Of a stretch of 64,000 nucleotides of DNA, positions 8,578 to 17,272 are shown piece by piece. The translations under genes were made by a program, and so were the position numbers. Source of the DNA: Rhodococcus jostii NBRC 16295 (GTDB lineage Bacteria > Actinomycetota > Actinomycetes > Mycobacteriales > Mycobacteriaceae); NCBI RefSeq assembly GCF_001894825.1, contig NZ_BCWY01000045.1, positions 1 to 64,000 on the forward strand, in the 5' to 3' direction. The notes under the pieces were generated by a model. The model saw only the letters and a program-made list of their open reading frames with translations, did not search any database and was not told the DNA's origin. Position 1 is the first letter of the stretch; each line of letters starts with the position of its first letter.

Positions 8578-8610
8578 GCTTTAACCCTACGAAATGCGCA
8601 TCTTAATGCG
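8570..8610. promoter_or_regulatory. Two hairpins before the AbiE antitoxin gene
   Basis: TTTCGTAGG (8570-8578) and CCTACGAAA (8586-8594) are perfect arms around CTTTAAC. Next comes CGCAT-CTTA-ATGCG (8597-8610). The first stem contains the stop codon of the methyltransferase gene. It may serve as its terminator, as the operator at which AbiEi-type antitoxins repress their own promoter, or both. Confidence 0.5.
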
Positions 8611-8655
8611 GAGGGGGATAGGGCACCGGAACACAGCACTGCGGTCCCCGCGCCA

Positions 8656-9267
8656 CTGGCACGCCGTCCGCTACGGACCTTCCGCCCCCAGGACGCCGTC
8701 GACGTCTACGCCCACCCGCGTCCCGCGCTCGCCCGCTTGGTCAGACGCGGTGTCCTGCACCGCGCCGCGCCGGGCTACTACATCGTGGTCCCCCCGGAAC
8801 AGGCCGGGGGCCCTTGGACACCGAACCTCGAAGCCACCGCCGCCGGAATCGCCGCCACGATCTACGGGGCCGATAATGTCGTCGTGATGGGAATCAGCGC
8901 CGCACGCATACACAACGTGATCCCGCGAGCGTTGGCCACCGCGGTCGTCGCCGTGCCCCGCCGTCACCGGCCGATCACCCTCACCGACCGCACCGCCACC
9001 ATCCGATTCCTCCGCCGCGACACCACCGGACTCGACGCCGAACGCATCGACACCCCGCTCGGGCCTGCACTGGTAACTACACCGGAACAGACCATCCTCG
9101 ACTTGGCTCGGTGGCCGCTGCTCGGCGACGCCGAGAACGAGATCCCCGCAGCGATTGCAGGGCTCTTCCGGCGCAGCGACCGCGAGCGTCTCGCTGCGCT
9201 CGCTTCCGAGCAGGGACTGACTGCAGCCCTTGCCCGCGCCGGGACCTGGGCGGGGGCGCAGACGTGA
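8656..9267 (+). CDS. AbiEi-type antitoxin (type IV toxin-antitoxin)
   Basis: About 203 residues. An N-terminal winged-helix-like part contains PALARLVRRGVLHRAAPGYY, and the following domain reads VVVMGISAARIHNVIPRALA and TTPEQTILDLAR, both characteristic of short actinobacterial AbiEi antitoxins, which repress their own promoter and neutralise an AbiEii nucleotidyltransferase. Homologues usually begin MARRPLRTF; here the same words begin with a CTG codon at 8656, so the start may be CTG or have been lost, with a TTG at 8737 as the next choice. The gene overlaps the toxin remnant by GTGA. Confidence 0.75.
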   Translation: MARRPLRTFRPQDAVDVYAHPRPALARLVRRGVLHRAAPGYYIVVPPEQAGGPWTPNLEATAAGIAATIYGADNVVVMGISAARIHNVIPRALATAVVAVPRRHRPITLTDRTATIRFLRRDTTGLDAERIDTPLGPALVTTPEQTILDLARWPLLGDAENEIPAAIAGLFRRSDRERLAALASEQGLTAALARAGTWAGAQT

Positions 9268-9753
9268 ACCTCGAGGAACGCGACAGTGTCGCCGACCAGT
9301 TCGGCGTCACCCCCGAGCAGGCCGAACGAGACCACCTCATCTCACTGCTCCTCGCCTACCTCAGCGAAAATTTCGCCGAAAGGCTCCATTTCATCGGCGG
9401 CACCGCACTCGCCCGAACACATCTCCCCGACGGGCGGCTCAGCGAGGATATCGATCTGATCTCACTCGACGAACGGCGCAGCGTCCAAAACAGCCACCTG
9501 GTACGACCGAGCCGCCGCTCGCGACCTGTGGGATCTCTGGGCACTGACCAACATCGGTGCGATCAACCCCGACGCCGCCGCGCTGTTCCGCAAATACGGG
9601 CCGACCGGGAAGAACCCCGGCGACTACGCCTTTATCCGGCCACCCACCGATGGCGAATGGCAATCACAACTCGCCGGCCAAACCCGACTCACCGTTACCG
9701 CAACCGAGGCCCTCCACACGGTCCGCACCGCATGGTCCCAACTCACGCTCTAG
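9264..9753 (+). pseudogene. AbiEii-type nucleotidyltransferase toxin with internal deletion
   Basis: The GTG at 9264 overlaps the antitoxin stop. The first ~73 codons encode the family's N-terminus, including the nucleotidyltransferase motif GGTALARTHLPDGRLSEDID. At about 9483 the frame jumps: the sequence that follows reads, one frame over, TWYDRAAARDLWDLWALTN and ends SQLAGQTRLTVTATEALH, the family's C-terminus. About 90 residues of the usual middle part are missing. The toxin is therefore almost certainly inactive while its antitoxin remains readable. Confidence 0.8.
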
Positions 9754-9800
9754 TCCTGACAAGGGCCGAACTCGATTCCCTCGACAGTGTTTTCGCACTC

Positions 9801-9838
9801 GAATGCCCACGGCCCGTCGTGCCGTGGCCGGCATTCTA
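9801..9838. terminator. Hairpin between convergent genes
   Basis: GAATGCC-C-ACGGC (9801-9813) pairs with GCCGTGGCCGGCATTC (9821-9836) across a short loop. It lies between the toxin remnant and the oppositely directed methyltransferase gene and could end transcription from both sides. Confidence 0.5.
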
Positions 9839-10498
9839 GTCGCGGTGAGCCGACAGTAACCACGCCGGCAGCATGGTCCTCCCCTTGTCGTCACGCTGCC
9901 AGTTCGCCGCCTGCTCCGGGCCGAGCAGTGCATGGATGAAGGCAGGGCGAAGGTCGTCGATGACCCAGTACTCGGCGACGGCGTCGCGGAGTTCGTCGTC
10001 GGTGACCGGGTTCGGTCCTTGTCCCTCGGGGAAGGCGCCCTTCGCGAACACCAGGATGAAATAGGACGCACCGGGCGCGGCCGCCCGCGCGACGGCCTGC
10101 AGGTAGTCGCGCCGCCGGTCCACCGGTAGTGAATGGAACAGGGTGCTGTCGACGATCGTGGCGAACCGGCCGTCGAAACCGGTGAACGAACTGATGTCCG
10201 CCACCTGATACGTGGCCGTCGTCAGTCCACGATCGGCCGCGGCGGACTGAGCCACCGCGATGGCCGTCGGCGACAGGTCCAGGCCGACCACCGTGTACCC
10301 CTGCGCCGCCAGGTGAAGCGAAGTCTCGGCATGTCCGCATCCCGCGTCCAACACGTCGCTGCGAAACTTGCCCTCCGCTATCAGCGCGGCGATCTCGGGT
10401 TGCGGTTCACCGATGTTCCACGGCACCTGTCCCGAAAAATCCTCCACCTTGCCGCGGTAGATGTCATCCCACGGCGCAACCTGATTGTCTTCGGTCAT
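9836..10498 (-). CDS. Class I SAM-dependent methyltransferase
   Basis: A 220-residue enzyme with a clear motif I, DVLDAGCGHAETSLHLA (about 48-64), strand-2 acidic residue GLDLS, and IVDSTLFHSLPV as motif IV. It resembles thiol/selenide-type or tellurite-resistance-type methyltransferases, whose N-terminus also contains PWNIGEPQPEI. The ATG at 10498 was chosen because upstream codons are arginine-rich and not family-like. It is a single gene between two hairpins. The substrate cannot be assigned. Confidence 0.8.
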   Translation of the reverse strand: MTEDNQVAPWDDIYRGKVEDFSGQVPWNIGEPQPEIAALIAEGKFRSDVLDAGCGHAETSLHLAAQGYTVVGLDLSPTAIAVAQSAAADRGLTTATYQVADISSFTGFDGRFATIVDSTLFHSLPVDRRRDYLQAVARAAAPGASYFILVFAKGAFPEGQGPNPVTDDELRDAVAEYWVIDDLRPAFIHALLGPEQAANWQRDDKGRTMLPAWLLSAHRD

Positions 10499-10538
10499 GA
10501 TCTCGACCGTACGCCTGCACCACCGCCCGCCACCGCGC

Positions 10539-10568
10539 AAGCGGTGCCCCGTCGCCGGGGCACCGCTT
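10539..10568 (-). terminator. Strong hairpin after the agmatinase gene
   Basis: AAGCGGTGCCCC and GGGGCACCGCTT make a perfect 12-base-pair stem around GTCGCC, 14 bases past the agmatinase stop. It separates that gene from the methyltransferase gene downstream. Confidence 0.75.
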
Positions 10569-10581
10569 CGTCAAGGGGTGG

Positions 10582-11598
10582 TCAGTAACTGAGAGCCGAG
10601 GTGCCGATGGACTCGGCCGCCGCCGCGACGGAATCGCGCTGCGAACCCGCGACCATGAGTGAGACGAGGTCGAACACGACGGTGGCCGCGGCGACACAGG
10701 TGATTTCGGCGTGGTCGTAGGCCGGCGCGACTTCGACGACGTCGGCGCCCACCACGTTGAGTCCGGTGAGTTGACGCAGCATCCGCAGCAGTTCCCGCGA
10801 CGTCAGGCCACCCGCCTCCGGGGTGCCGGTTCCGGGGGCGAACGCCGGGTCGAGGACGTCGATGTCGATCGACACGTATACCGGGACGTCGCCGACGCGC
10901 CGACGGACCACGTCGACGGCCGCCTCGATGCCCATCACGTCCAGGTCGCCCGCGCGGATGATCCGGAACCCCATCCGAGCATCGTCGTTCAAGTCGGCCT
11001 GGTCGTAGATCGGACCGCGGATTCCGACGTGAATGGAATGGTCCTCCACCAACAGGCCCTCTTCGAACGCGCGGCGGAAGATCGTCCCGTGGGTGACCGG
11101 TTGGTTGAAGTATGTGTCCCACGTGTCGAGGTGGGCGTCGAAGTGGACCAGGGCGATCGGGCCGTGCTTCGCGTGCAGAGCACGCAGATTCGGCAGCGCG
11201 ATCGTGTGGTCGCCGCCGATCGAGACGATCTTGCGGTCGCCGCCGCCGAGGATCTCCGATGCGTGCGCCTCGATCTGCCGGCAGGCCTCCCCGAGATCGT
11301 ACGGCGTCACGGTCACGTCTCCGGCGTCGACCACCTGCACCTCTTCGAGCGGTGCGACGCCGAGTTCGACGTGGTAGCCGGGTCGGAGCGCACGCGCGGC
11401 CTGCCGGACCGCCATCGGGCCGAAGCGGGCGCCGGGGCGGTACGAGGTTCCGCCGTCGAACGGGACGCCGAGGATCGCGATGTCGTAGTCGTCGACCTCG
11501 TGGATGTCGGCGATGCGGGCGAACGTCCCCTTACCCGCGTAGCGGGGAACCTGGGTTGCCGGCAGCGCGCCGACGAGTGATTCTCTGGGTTGTGGCAT
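10582..11598 (-). CDS. speB: Agmatinase / guanidinobutyrase (ureohydrolase family)
   Basis: A 338-residue arginase-fold enzyme that would hydrolyse a guanidino compound (agmatine or 4-guanidinobutyrate) to urea and an amine. All manganese ligands are visible: GGDHTIALP (His131), VHFDAHLDTWD (Asp154, His156, Asp158) and SIDIDVLDP (Asp245, Asp247). The family end signature GTGTPEAGGLT is present. It shares strand and a 38-base gap with an MFS permease gene upstream, and a PucR regulator lies divergent beyond that. This context suggests uptake and use of a guanidino compound as nitrogen source. Agmatine and guanidinobutyrate cannot be separated by sequence here. Confidence 0.85.
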   Translation of the reverse strand: MPQPRESLVGALPATQVPRYAGKGTFARIADIHEVDDYDIAILGVPFDGGTSYRPGARFGPMAVRQAARALRPGYHVELGVAPLEEVQVVDAGDVTVTPYDLGEACRQIEAHASEILGGGDRKIVSIGGDHTIALPNLRALHAKHGPIALVHFDAHLDTWDTYFNQPVTHGTIFRRAFEEGLLVEDHSIHVGIRGPIYDQADLNDDARMGFRIIRAGDLDVMGIEAAVDVVRRRVGDVPVYVSIDIDVLDPAFAPGTGTPEAGGLTSRELLRMLRQLTGLNVVGADVVEVAPAYDHAEITCVAAATVVFDLVSLMVAGSQRDSVAAAAESIGTSALSY

Positions 11599-11636
11599 GT
11601 CGTGTACTCCTGTACTCGGGGTGGGCTGACTTCGCG

Positions 11637-13016
11637 TCAGAGCTGTGTGACGGTTTCCGGGTTCGGGTCGGCGGACTTCTCTTCTCCTGATTCGCTTTTC
11701 GACGCCGTGTCGGCGAGCGACACGCCGCGCGTCTCCGGCGCGAGGAAGATGGAGGCGACGAGTCCGACCAGGGTGACCACCGCGCCGATCATCAGGGCAC
11801 CGCTGGCGCCGAACGACACGAGCGCCATCGGCATCAGGTACGTGCCTGCAGCAGAACCGATCCGGCTGATCGCGGTGCCCATGCCGACCGCGGTGGCACG
11901 CACCTCGGTGGGGAACAGTTCGTTCGGGTAGACGACTTCGAGGAAACTCGACGCACCGGAGGCGATGGCGAAGACCGCGAGTGCGAGGAAGAAGATCTTC
12001 GCCGAGACGTCGGGAATCAGCGCGGGCACGGCGAGGGCGACGACGATGATCGCGAACGACCAGATCAGCAGCTTCCGTCGGCCGATCTTCTCGACCAGCC
12101 ACAGCCCGGGTATGCCGCCGACCACGAACAGGATCGCGATGAGCAGCGAACCGCCGTAGAGGTTGGCGTCGCCGTACAGGCCGAAGGATTCGAGGAGGTC
12201 GGGGGCGAAGGTGTACACCGCGAACAGCGGGATCACCTGGGCCGTCCAGAAGATCGCCACGAAGATGGTGCGCCGCAGGTAGGGCTTCCGGAATACCCGG
12301 AAGAAGGAGGTGGTGACGACGGGTTCCTCCGGAAGGTCCGCGACACCGTATTGCTCGCCGTACACGAGTTTGATGGAGGCGTCGGCCTCTTCCATGCGCC
12401 CCTTGCTCATCAGCCAGCGCGGCGATTCCGGGGTGCCCATCCGGGCCAGCAACGTGATGACCGCGAAGATCGCCGGGCTCGCCAGCAGGAAACGCCACGC
12501 GTCGGGACCGAGGCCCCGCGCCAGGAAGCCGACCACGTACGCCGCGGCGGCGCCGACGGCCCACACCACGAACATGGCTCCGAGCAGTCGTCCGCGCTGC
12601 CGTTTCGGCAGGAACTCGGCGAGCAGTGACGTCGCGATCGGATAGTCGGCGCCGATGGCCACGCCGAGCAGGAAGCGCAGCAGGATCACCTGCCAGGCCT
12701 CCCCGCAGAACGCGGAGAGGACCGAGAACACCGCGAGCGCGACCAGGTCGGCGATGTACATGAAGTGCCGGCCGATCTTGTCGGTCACATATCCGAACAC
12801 ACCGCCACCGACGAAGATGCCGATCAGGCTGGCCGCACCGATGAGACCGATCTCGGTGGCGCTGAGATCCATGGCCGGTTCGAGAGTGATCAGAGCGACG
12901 CCGATGATCGACAACGCGAAGCCGTCGATGAACGGGCCGCCGGAGGAGAACGCTGTCAGTTTCTTGTGGAAGGAGGTCAGCGGCGCATCGTCTATGAGAT
13001 GACCGGTTCTAGTCAT
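11637..13016 (-). CDS. MFS transporter, sugar-porter/metabolite:proton symporter type
   Basis: A 459-residue protein with 12 predicted spans. It has the motif GYVTDKIGRHFM between spans 2 and 3, GVAIGADYPIATSLLAEF in span 4, and the PESPRWLMSKGR sequence after span 6 that is typical of the sugar-porter and related branches. It is transcribed ahead of the agmatinase gene, so it probably imports that enzyme's substrate. The PucR gene is divergent across a 164-base gap and is the likely regulator. Confidence 0.85.
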   Translation of the reverse strand: MTRTGHLIDDAPLTSFHKKLTAFSSGGPFIDGFALSIIGVALITLEPAMDLSATEIGLIGAASLIGIFVGGGVFGYVTDKIGRHFMYIADLVALAVFSVLSAFCGEAWQVILLRFLLGVAIGADYPIATSLLAEFLPKRQRGRLLGAMFVVWAVGAAAAYVVGFLARGLGPDAWRFLLASPAIFAVITLLARMGTPESPRWLMSKGRMEEADASIKLVYGEQYGVADLPEEPVVTTSFFRVFRKPYLRRTIFVAIFWTAQVIPLFAVYTFAPDLLESFGLYGDANLYGGSLLIAILFVVGGIPGLWLVEKIGRRKLLIWSFAIIVVALAVPALIPDVSAKIFFLALAVFAIASGASSFLEVVYPNELFPTEVRATAVGMGTAISRIGSAAGTYLMPMALVSFGASGALMIGAVVTLVGLVASIFLAPETRGVSLADTASKSESGEEKSADPNPETVTQL

Positions 13017-13180
13017 TGGGGCTCCTGGACTGGATCAAGTGCGTGTGTTGCCGGTTGTGACGACCAACACAGACTGCCTGCAAGCTCGGCCCGAATACGA
13101 GTAGCCAATGCCTAAAACCGGTGGTTACGCTTTATTCGATCGCACAAAGCGGATGTGGCTTTGGTGCAGAGGGAGGACCC

Positions 13181-14719
13181 GTGGCAATCACCGTCGGTGA
13201 GCTCGTCGAGATTCCGCATCTGCGTCTCGACGTGTATTCCGGGGCGTCCGGTCTCGGCCGTGAGGTCACGTGGACCCACACCTCCGACCTTCCCGAACCG
13301 TGGCGATGGGTCACCGGCGGCGAGTTCCTGATGACCAACGGCATGTCGTTCCCGAAGTCGGCGAAGGACCAGGCCGACCTGGTTCGGCATCTCGCGGACG
13401 CCGGGGTGGCGGGGCTGGGCATCGGCGAGAACATGTACTGCCCGCGGCTGACTGCGGCGTTCACCCGAACCAGCGACGAGCTGGGGTTTCCGGTCCTGTG
13501 GATCCGGTATCCACTCCCCTTCGTCGCCATCTCCCGGTCGGTGGCCGAGGCCACGCTCGTCGATCAGTCGCAGCGCCTCGGCCGCACCGTCCGGATCTAC
13601 GACCTGATCCGCCGGCACACCGCCCGCGGCGCCGCGCCTGCCGATCTGCTGTCGGCGTTGGCCCGCGAACTGGGCTGCGAGATCCAGGTGTGCGACCGCG
13701 CCACCGGCGAGCCCTGGTTTCCCGACACCCCGCCCCTGGATCCGACGATCAGCGAGGCGGTGGTCGCATTGTCGGAGGTGTCGAAGAACGTGGCCGGCGG
13801 CGCGTACGGACTTCCGTCCGTCGGCGACCGGGCCGCGATGCTCACCGACATCCCCCGCCACTCCGGCGCCGCACTCGTCACGCTCAGCGACCCGAAAGTC
13901 GGAGTCGACCCGATCCAGCTCCAGCACGCCGCCACCGTCGTCGCGATCGAACTGTCCCAGACGCAGCTCATGCTCGAGCACGAACGGCGTTACGGTTCAG
14001 GGCTTCTCACCCAGATGCTCGAGGGCCGGATGGACGTCGCCGGCGTCACCGCCCAGCTGTCCGAGCTCGGCCTGAAACCCGAGACCGCCGTGCTGGTCGC
14101 CGCACGCAGCGAAGAGCCGGAACGGATGCTCGAACTTCACAATTCACTGTGGCGGCACGCCTTGCCCTACCTGTGCCTGCTGCGCATGGGCACGGCGCAC
14201 GTCATGGTTCCGGACGGCCCGGCCACCGACTCCGTGCTGTCCCGCGCGCTGGGCCCGACCGCACGCATCGGCATCAGCAGGCACATCGATTCCCTGGCAC
14301 GGTTTCAGGACGCCGCCCGGGAAGCGGCCTGGGCCCTGTCGATCGCCGAACGACGCGGGTCGGTCGTCTCGCGCTACGGCAGCGCCGTCCCGTGGGTCGG
14401 ACTGTCGAGCGTGGCCGACGCACAGACCCTGGTCGACCGGATCCTGCGGCCGGTTCTCGACTACGACGAGCAGCACGGTTCGACGCTCGTCGACACCCTC
14501 GACTGCTTCCTCCAGAACCAGCGGTCGTGGCAGCAGACCGCGCAGGCGATGCACATTCACCGGCAGACGGTCATGTACCGCATCCGGAAGGTGGAGGCGC
14601 TCACGTCGCGCGATCTGGCGGACACGAATTCACTGTCCGAACTCTGGCTCGCCGTGCGGGCCGCGGAGTTGCTCTTCACCCGCGACAGCGACTGGTCGGA
14701 GTCGAAGCCGGCACCGTGA
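13181..14719 (+). CDS. PucR family transcriptional regulator
   Basis: A 512-residue regulator. An N-terminal PucR domain (about 1-120) has the pattern ITVGELVEIPHLRLDV and WVTGGEFLMTNG. A middle GGDEF-like CdaR segment follows. The C-terminal helix-turn-helix reads QQTAQAMHIHRQTVMYRIRKVE (shown in part: AMHIHRQTVMYRIRKVE). The GTG at 13181 follows GGGAGG; the frame could extend to 13121 but the added residues are not PucR-like. Divergence from the permease-agmatinase pair suggests it senses a nitrogen compound and activates them. Confidence 0.85.
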   Translation: MAITVGELVEIPHLRLDVYSGASGLGREVTWTHTSDLPEPWRWVTGGEFLMTNGMSFPKSAKDQADLVRHLADAGVAGLGIGENMYCPRLTAAFTRTSDELGFPVLWIRYPLPFVAISRSVAEATLVDQSQRLGRTVRIYDLIRRHTARGAAPADLLSALARELGCEIQVCDRATGEPWFPDTPPLDPTISEAVVALSEVSKNVAGGAYGLPSVGDRAAMLTDIPRHSGAALVTLSDPKVGVDPIQLQHAATVVAIELSQTQLMLEHERRYGSGLLTQMLEGRMDVAGVTAQLSELGLKPETAVLVAARSEEPERMLELHNSLWRHALPYLCLLRMGTAHVMVPDGPATDSVLSRALGPTARIGISRHIDSLARFQDAAREAAWALSIAERRGSVVSRYGSAVPWVGLSSVADAQTLVDRILRPVLDYDEQHGSTLVDTLDCFLQNQRSWQQTAQAMHIHRQTVMYRIRKVEALTSRDLADTNSLSELWLAVRAAELLFTRDSDWSESKPAP

Positions 14720-14779
14720 CTATCCGCCTCCCCGCGCGTTGGATCGTCCGAACGAGAAGGCCCACCACCGCCGCCAAGC

Positions 14780-15619
14780 TCAGGCTGAAACCGAGAAGAC
14801 GTCGGCCAGGTGGGTGATTCGCAGGGCACGGGCGAGCTTGGGGCGATCGCTGCCATCGGCGATGTTCTCGCCCTGCGCGCCGAGGTGTGCGATGACCTCG
14901 GCAGCCCATGCCACGTCGCTCTGTAGCGGGGACAGTTCGCGATTGACGATCGCTGTGTCACCGACATGCATGCAGAGCTTGCCGGTCATGCCCATCGACC
15001 TGGTGACGGCCAAGGCCTCGGAGAGATCGGGTTCGCCGGTCAAACATGGGCCGTCGATGGGACCGGGGAGGCCGGCCGCTCGACTGGCGACGACGAGTCG
15101 TCCCCGCGCGTAGGCCAGCGCGTCGGGTTCGGCGCCCGCATCGGTGTCCCGACGGAAGTCGCCGGTGCCGAATGCAATTCGGGTCGTGGCGTCGGCCGAG
15201 GCGATGCCGAAAGCGAATTCGACGCCACGCGCCGATTCGACCAAAGCGAGGATCGGGGTGTGGGGCACCTCGGCAGCCGTGCGATCGACCTGGTCCGCGG
15301 ATTCGGTCTTGGCGAGCATCACGCCCCTCAGTCCCGGGAGCCCCCGAATCGCGTCCAGATCAGCGTTCCAGTCCGTGGTGGTGGCGTTGTTGATGCGCAC
15401 CCACCCGGTGCCCCCACCGGCGAGGAAACGCATAACAGATTCGCGGGCTTTCGTTTTCGAGGACGGAACAACACCATCCTCGAGATCGAAGATCACCGCG
15501 TCCGCCGCCGAGTTCGTGGCTGCGGCGAACTCGTCCGGACGTGAGCCTGCGACCAGAAGCCAGGAGCGCGCATGCGTCGCAGGGACTGCAACGGCTGGTG
15601 CCGACGATGTGAGGGTCAT
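14780..15619 (-). CDS. CitE-like C-C lyase (HpcH/HpaI aldolase family)
   Basis: A 279-residue TIM-barrel lyase. Family marks are SWLLVAGSRPDEF near the N-terminus, AVIFDLEDGV (magnesium-site Asp-Glu-Asp), WVRINNATT, LALVESARGV (metal-binding Glu) and FGTGDFRRDTD. Stand-alone CitE-like proteins cleave acyl-CoA thioesters such as citramalyl-CoA, malyl-CoA or methylmalyl-CoA. It lies 87 bases downstream of the aspartase gene on the same strand and is probably co-transcribed with it. The exact substrate is not clear from sequence. Confidence 0.8.
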   Translation of the reverse strand: MTLTSSAPAVAVPATHARSWLLVAGSRPDEFAAATNSAADAVIFDLEDGVVPSSKTKARESVMRFLAGGGTGWVRINNATTTDWNADLDAIRGLPGLRGVMLAKTESADQVDRTAAEVPHTPILALVESARGVEFAFGIASADATTRIAFGTGDFRRDTDAGAEPDALAYARGRLVVASRAAGLPGPIDGPCLTGEPDLSEALAVTRSMGMTGKLCMHVGDTAIVNRELSPLQSDVAWAAEVIAHLGAQGENIADGSDRPKLARALRITHLADVFSVSA

Positions 15620-15706
15620 CCGATTCTCGTTTCCTCTCGATGTGTACTTCTCCTCGAGCGAGGACTGCGGCGTCCTGTACCCGAAGTGCGGGGTGTGATG
15701 CGGCGA

Positions 15707-17185
15707 TCAGTGCGCGGCGACACCGGCGAGATGGTCGAGTGCAGAGAATTCGCGGTCCACCGTGGGTGCGGTGAGCAGGCCGGCGAGTCGCCGGGGCGAC
15801 AGGATGTCATCGACCTGCGCGCGAGTGAGCAGACCGTCGTCGACGGCGAGGTCGCCGACGTAGGCGCCGGTCGCCAGTGCCCTCTTGGCGATATCCGCGC
15901 TGGCGGCATATCCGATGAACGGCGAGAGCGCGGTGACGATGCCGATCGAGCGCCGAACACCCTGCTCGAGGTGGTCGCGGTTGGCGGTGATCCCGTCGAC
16001 GCACTTCACAGCCAAGGTGTCCGATGCGGCGGCCAGGTGCGTCGTCGAGCGCAGCAAACTGTAGACGATGACGGGTTCGAAGGCGTTGAGCTGGAGTTGC
16101 CCGCCCTCGGCGGCCATCGTGACCGTCAGATCGTTGCCGATCACCTCGAACGCGACCTGGTTCACCATTTCGGGGATGACCGGGTTGACCTTGCCGGGCA
16201 TGATCGACGAACCCGCTTGGGCCGGAGGCAGATTGATCTCACCGAGCCCGGCGGTCGGCCCGGAGGAGGTGAGCCGCAGATCGTTGCACGTCTTGGACAA
16301 CTTCACGGCGACACGTTTGAGGATGCCGGAGACCTGCACGAATGCTCCGCAGTCCTGGGTTGCCTCGATCAGATTGCCGGCCGGGACGACTGGTTCACCG
16401 GTCAGCTCGCGCAGGTAGTTGCAGGCGAGCGCGGAGTACTCGGGATGGCCATTGATCCCCGTGCCGATGGCGGTGCCACCGAGGTTCGATTCCAGCAGCA
16501 GAAGCGCTCCCTCGGAGAGCCGATCGCAGTCCTCGTTCAGCATGATCGAGTAGGCGGCGAACTCCTGCCCCAGGGTCATCGGTACCGCGTCCTGCAGCTG
16601 GGTGCGACCCATTTTGACGATGTCGTCGAATTCGATCGACTTGCGCTCGAATGACTCCGCGAGCCGACCGAGCGAGGCGATCAACAGTCGGAGATGCTCG
16701 ACCAGCGCGAGTTTGATCGCGGTCGGATACACATCGTTGGTGGACTGCCCCAGGTTCACGTGAGTGAGGGGGTCGAGTTCGGTGTAGGCACCGCGCCCGA
16801 ACCCCAGGATCTCGAGTGCGCGGTTCGCGATGACTTCGTTGACGTTCATGTTCGACGAGGTGCCCGCCCCGCCCTGGATCGGATCGATCGGAAACTGGTC
16901 GAGCAGTGCCCCGGCGCGGATCTCCGTGCACGCGGCCACAATGGCATCGGCCCGCCGGTCATCGAGGAGGCCCAGGTCCCGGTTGGCAAGGCAGGCAGCT
17001 TGTTTCACCGTCGCCAACGCCGCGACCAGTGCCGGATACTGACCGATGGCGGACCCGGTGATGGCGAAATTCTCCATCGCCCGGGCGGTGTGGACGCCGT
17101 AGTACGCCCCCGCCGGTACCGCCAGATCTCCGATCGAGTCGTGCTCAATCCGCACATCGCTGTCGCTCAACTTTTCCACCAACAC
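15707..17185 (-). CDS. aspA: Aspartate ammonia-lyase (aspartase/fumarase superfamily)
   Basis: A 492-residue enzyme, full length for aspartase, which turns aspartate into fumarate and ammonia. It shows the superfamily signature GSSIMPGKVNP (residues 325-335, mobile serine loop), QGGAGTSSNMNVNEVIANRA near 104-123, and THVNLGQSTNDVYPTA. Aspartase is preferred to class II fumarase because of the DQFPID-QGGAGTS context and because a dicarboxylate/amino-acid symporter lies divergent. It heads a unit with the CitE-like gene. The 87-base divergent gap holds a palindrome that recurs at the GntR gene. Confidence 0.8.
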   Translation of the reverse strand: MLVEKLSDSDVRIEHDSIGDLAVPAGAYYGVHTARAMENFAITGSAIGQYPALVAALATVKQAACLANRDLGLLDDRRADAIVAACTEIRAGALLDQFPIDPIQGGAGTSSNMNVNEVIANRALEILGFGRGAYTELDPLTHVNLGQSTNDVYPTAIKLALVEHLRLLIASLGRLAESFERKSIEFDDIVKMGRTQLQDAVPMTLGQEFAAYSIMLNEDCDRLSEGALLLLESNLGGTAIGTGINGHPEYSALACNYLRELTGEPVVPAGNLIEATQDCGAFVQVSGILKRVAVKLSKTCNDLRLTSSGPTAGLGEINLPPAQAGSSIMPGKVNPVIPEMVNQVAFEVIGNDLTVTMAAEGGQLQLNAFEPVIVYSLLRSTTHLAAASDTLAVKCVDGITANRDHLEQGVRRSIGIVTALSPFIGYAASADIAKRALATGAYVGDLAVDDGLLTRAQVDDILSPRRLAGLLTAPTVDREFSALDHLAGVAAH

Positions 17186-17249
17186 CTATTTCGCCGTTCT
17201 ACTTGACAGGGCCTATGACGTCGATCACTGTTGTCGAACAGTACACCAC

Positions 17250-17264
17250 ATCCAATATATTGGA
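17250..17264. promoter_or_regulatory. Probable GntR operator before dctA
   Basis: TCCAATATATTGGA (17251-17264) is a perfect 14-base palindrome nine bases before the symporter start. The 13-mer ATCCAATATATTG beginning at 17250 recurs as ATCCAGTATGTTG at 18776-18788 over the start of the GntR gene. A TTGACA at 17203-17208 could be the -35 element of the symporter promoter. Confidence 0.6.
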
Positions 17265-17272
17265 GCTGTTGA

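Noticed and set aside
11599..12564. Long upstream extension of the agmatinase frame
   Set aside because: The extension overlaps the MFS gene in another frame and is arginine-rich; the conserved protein starts at 11598.
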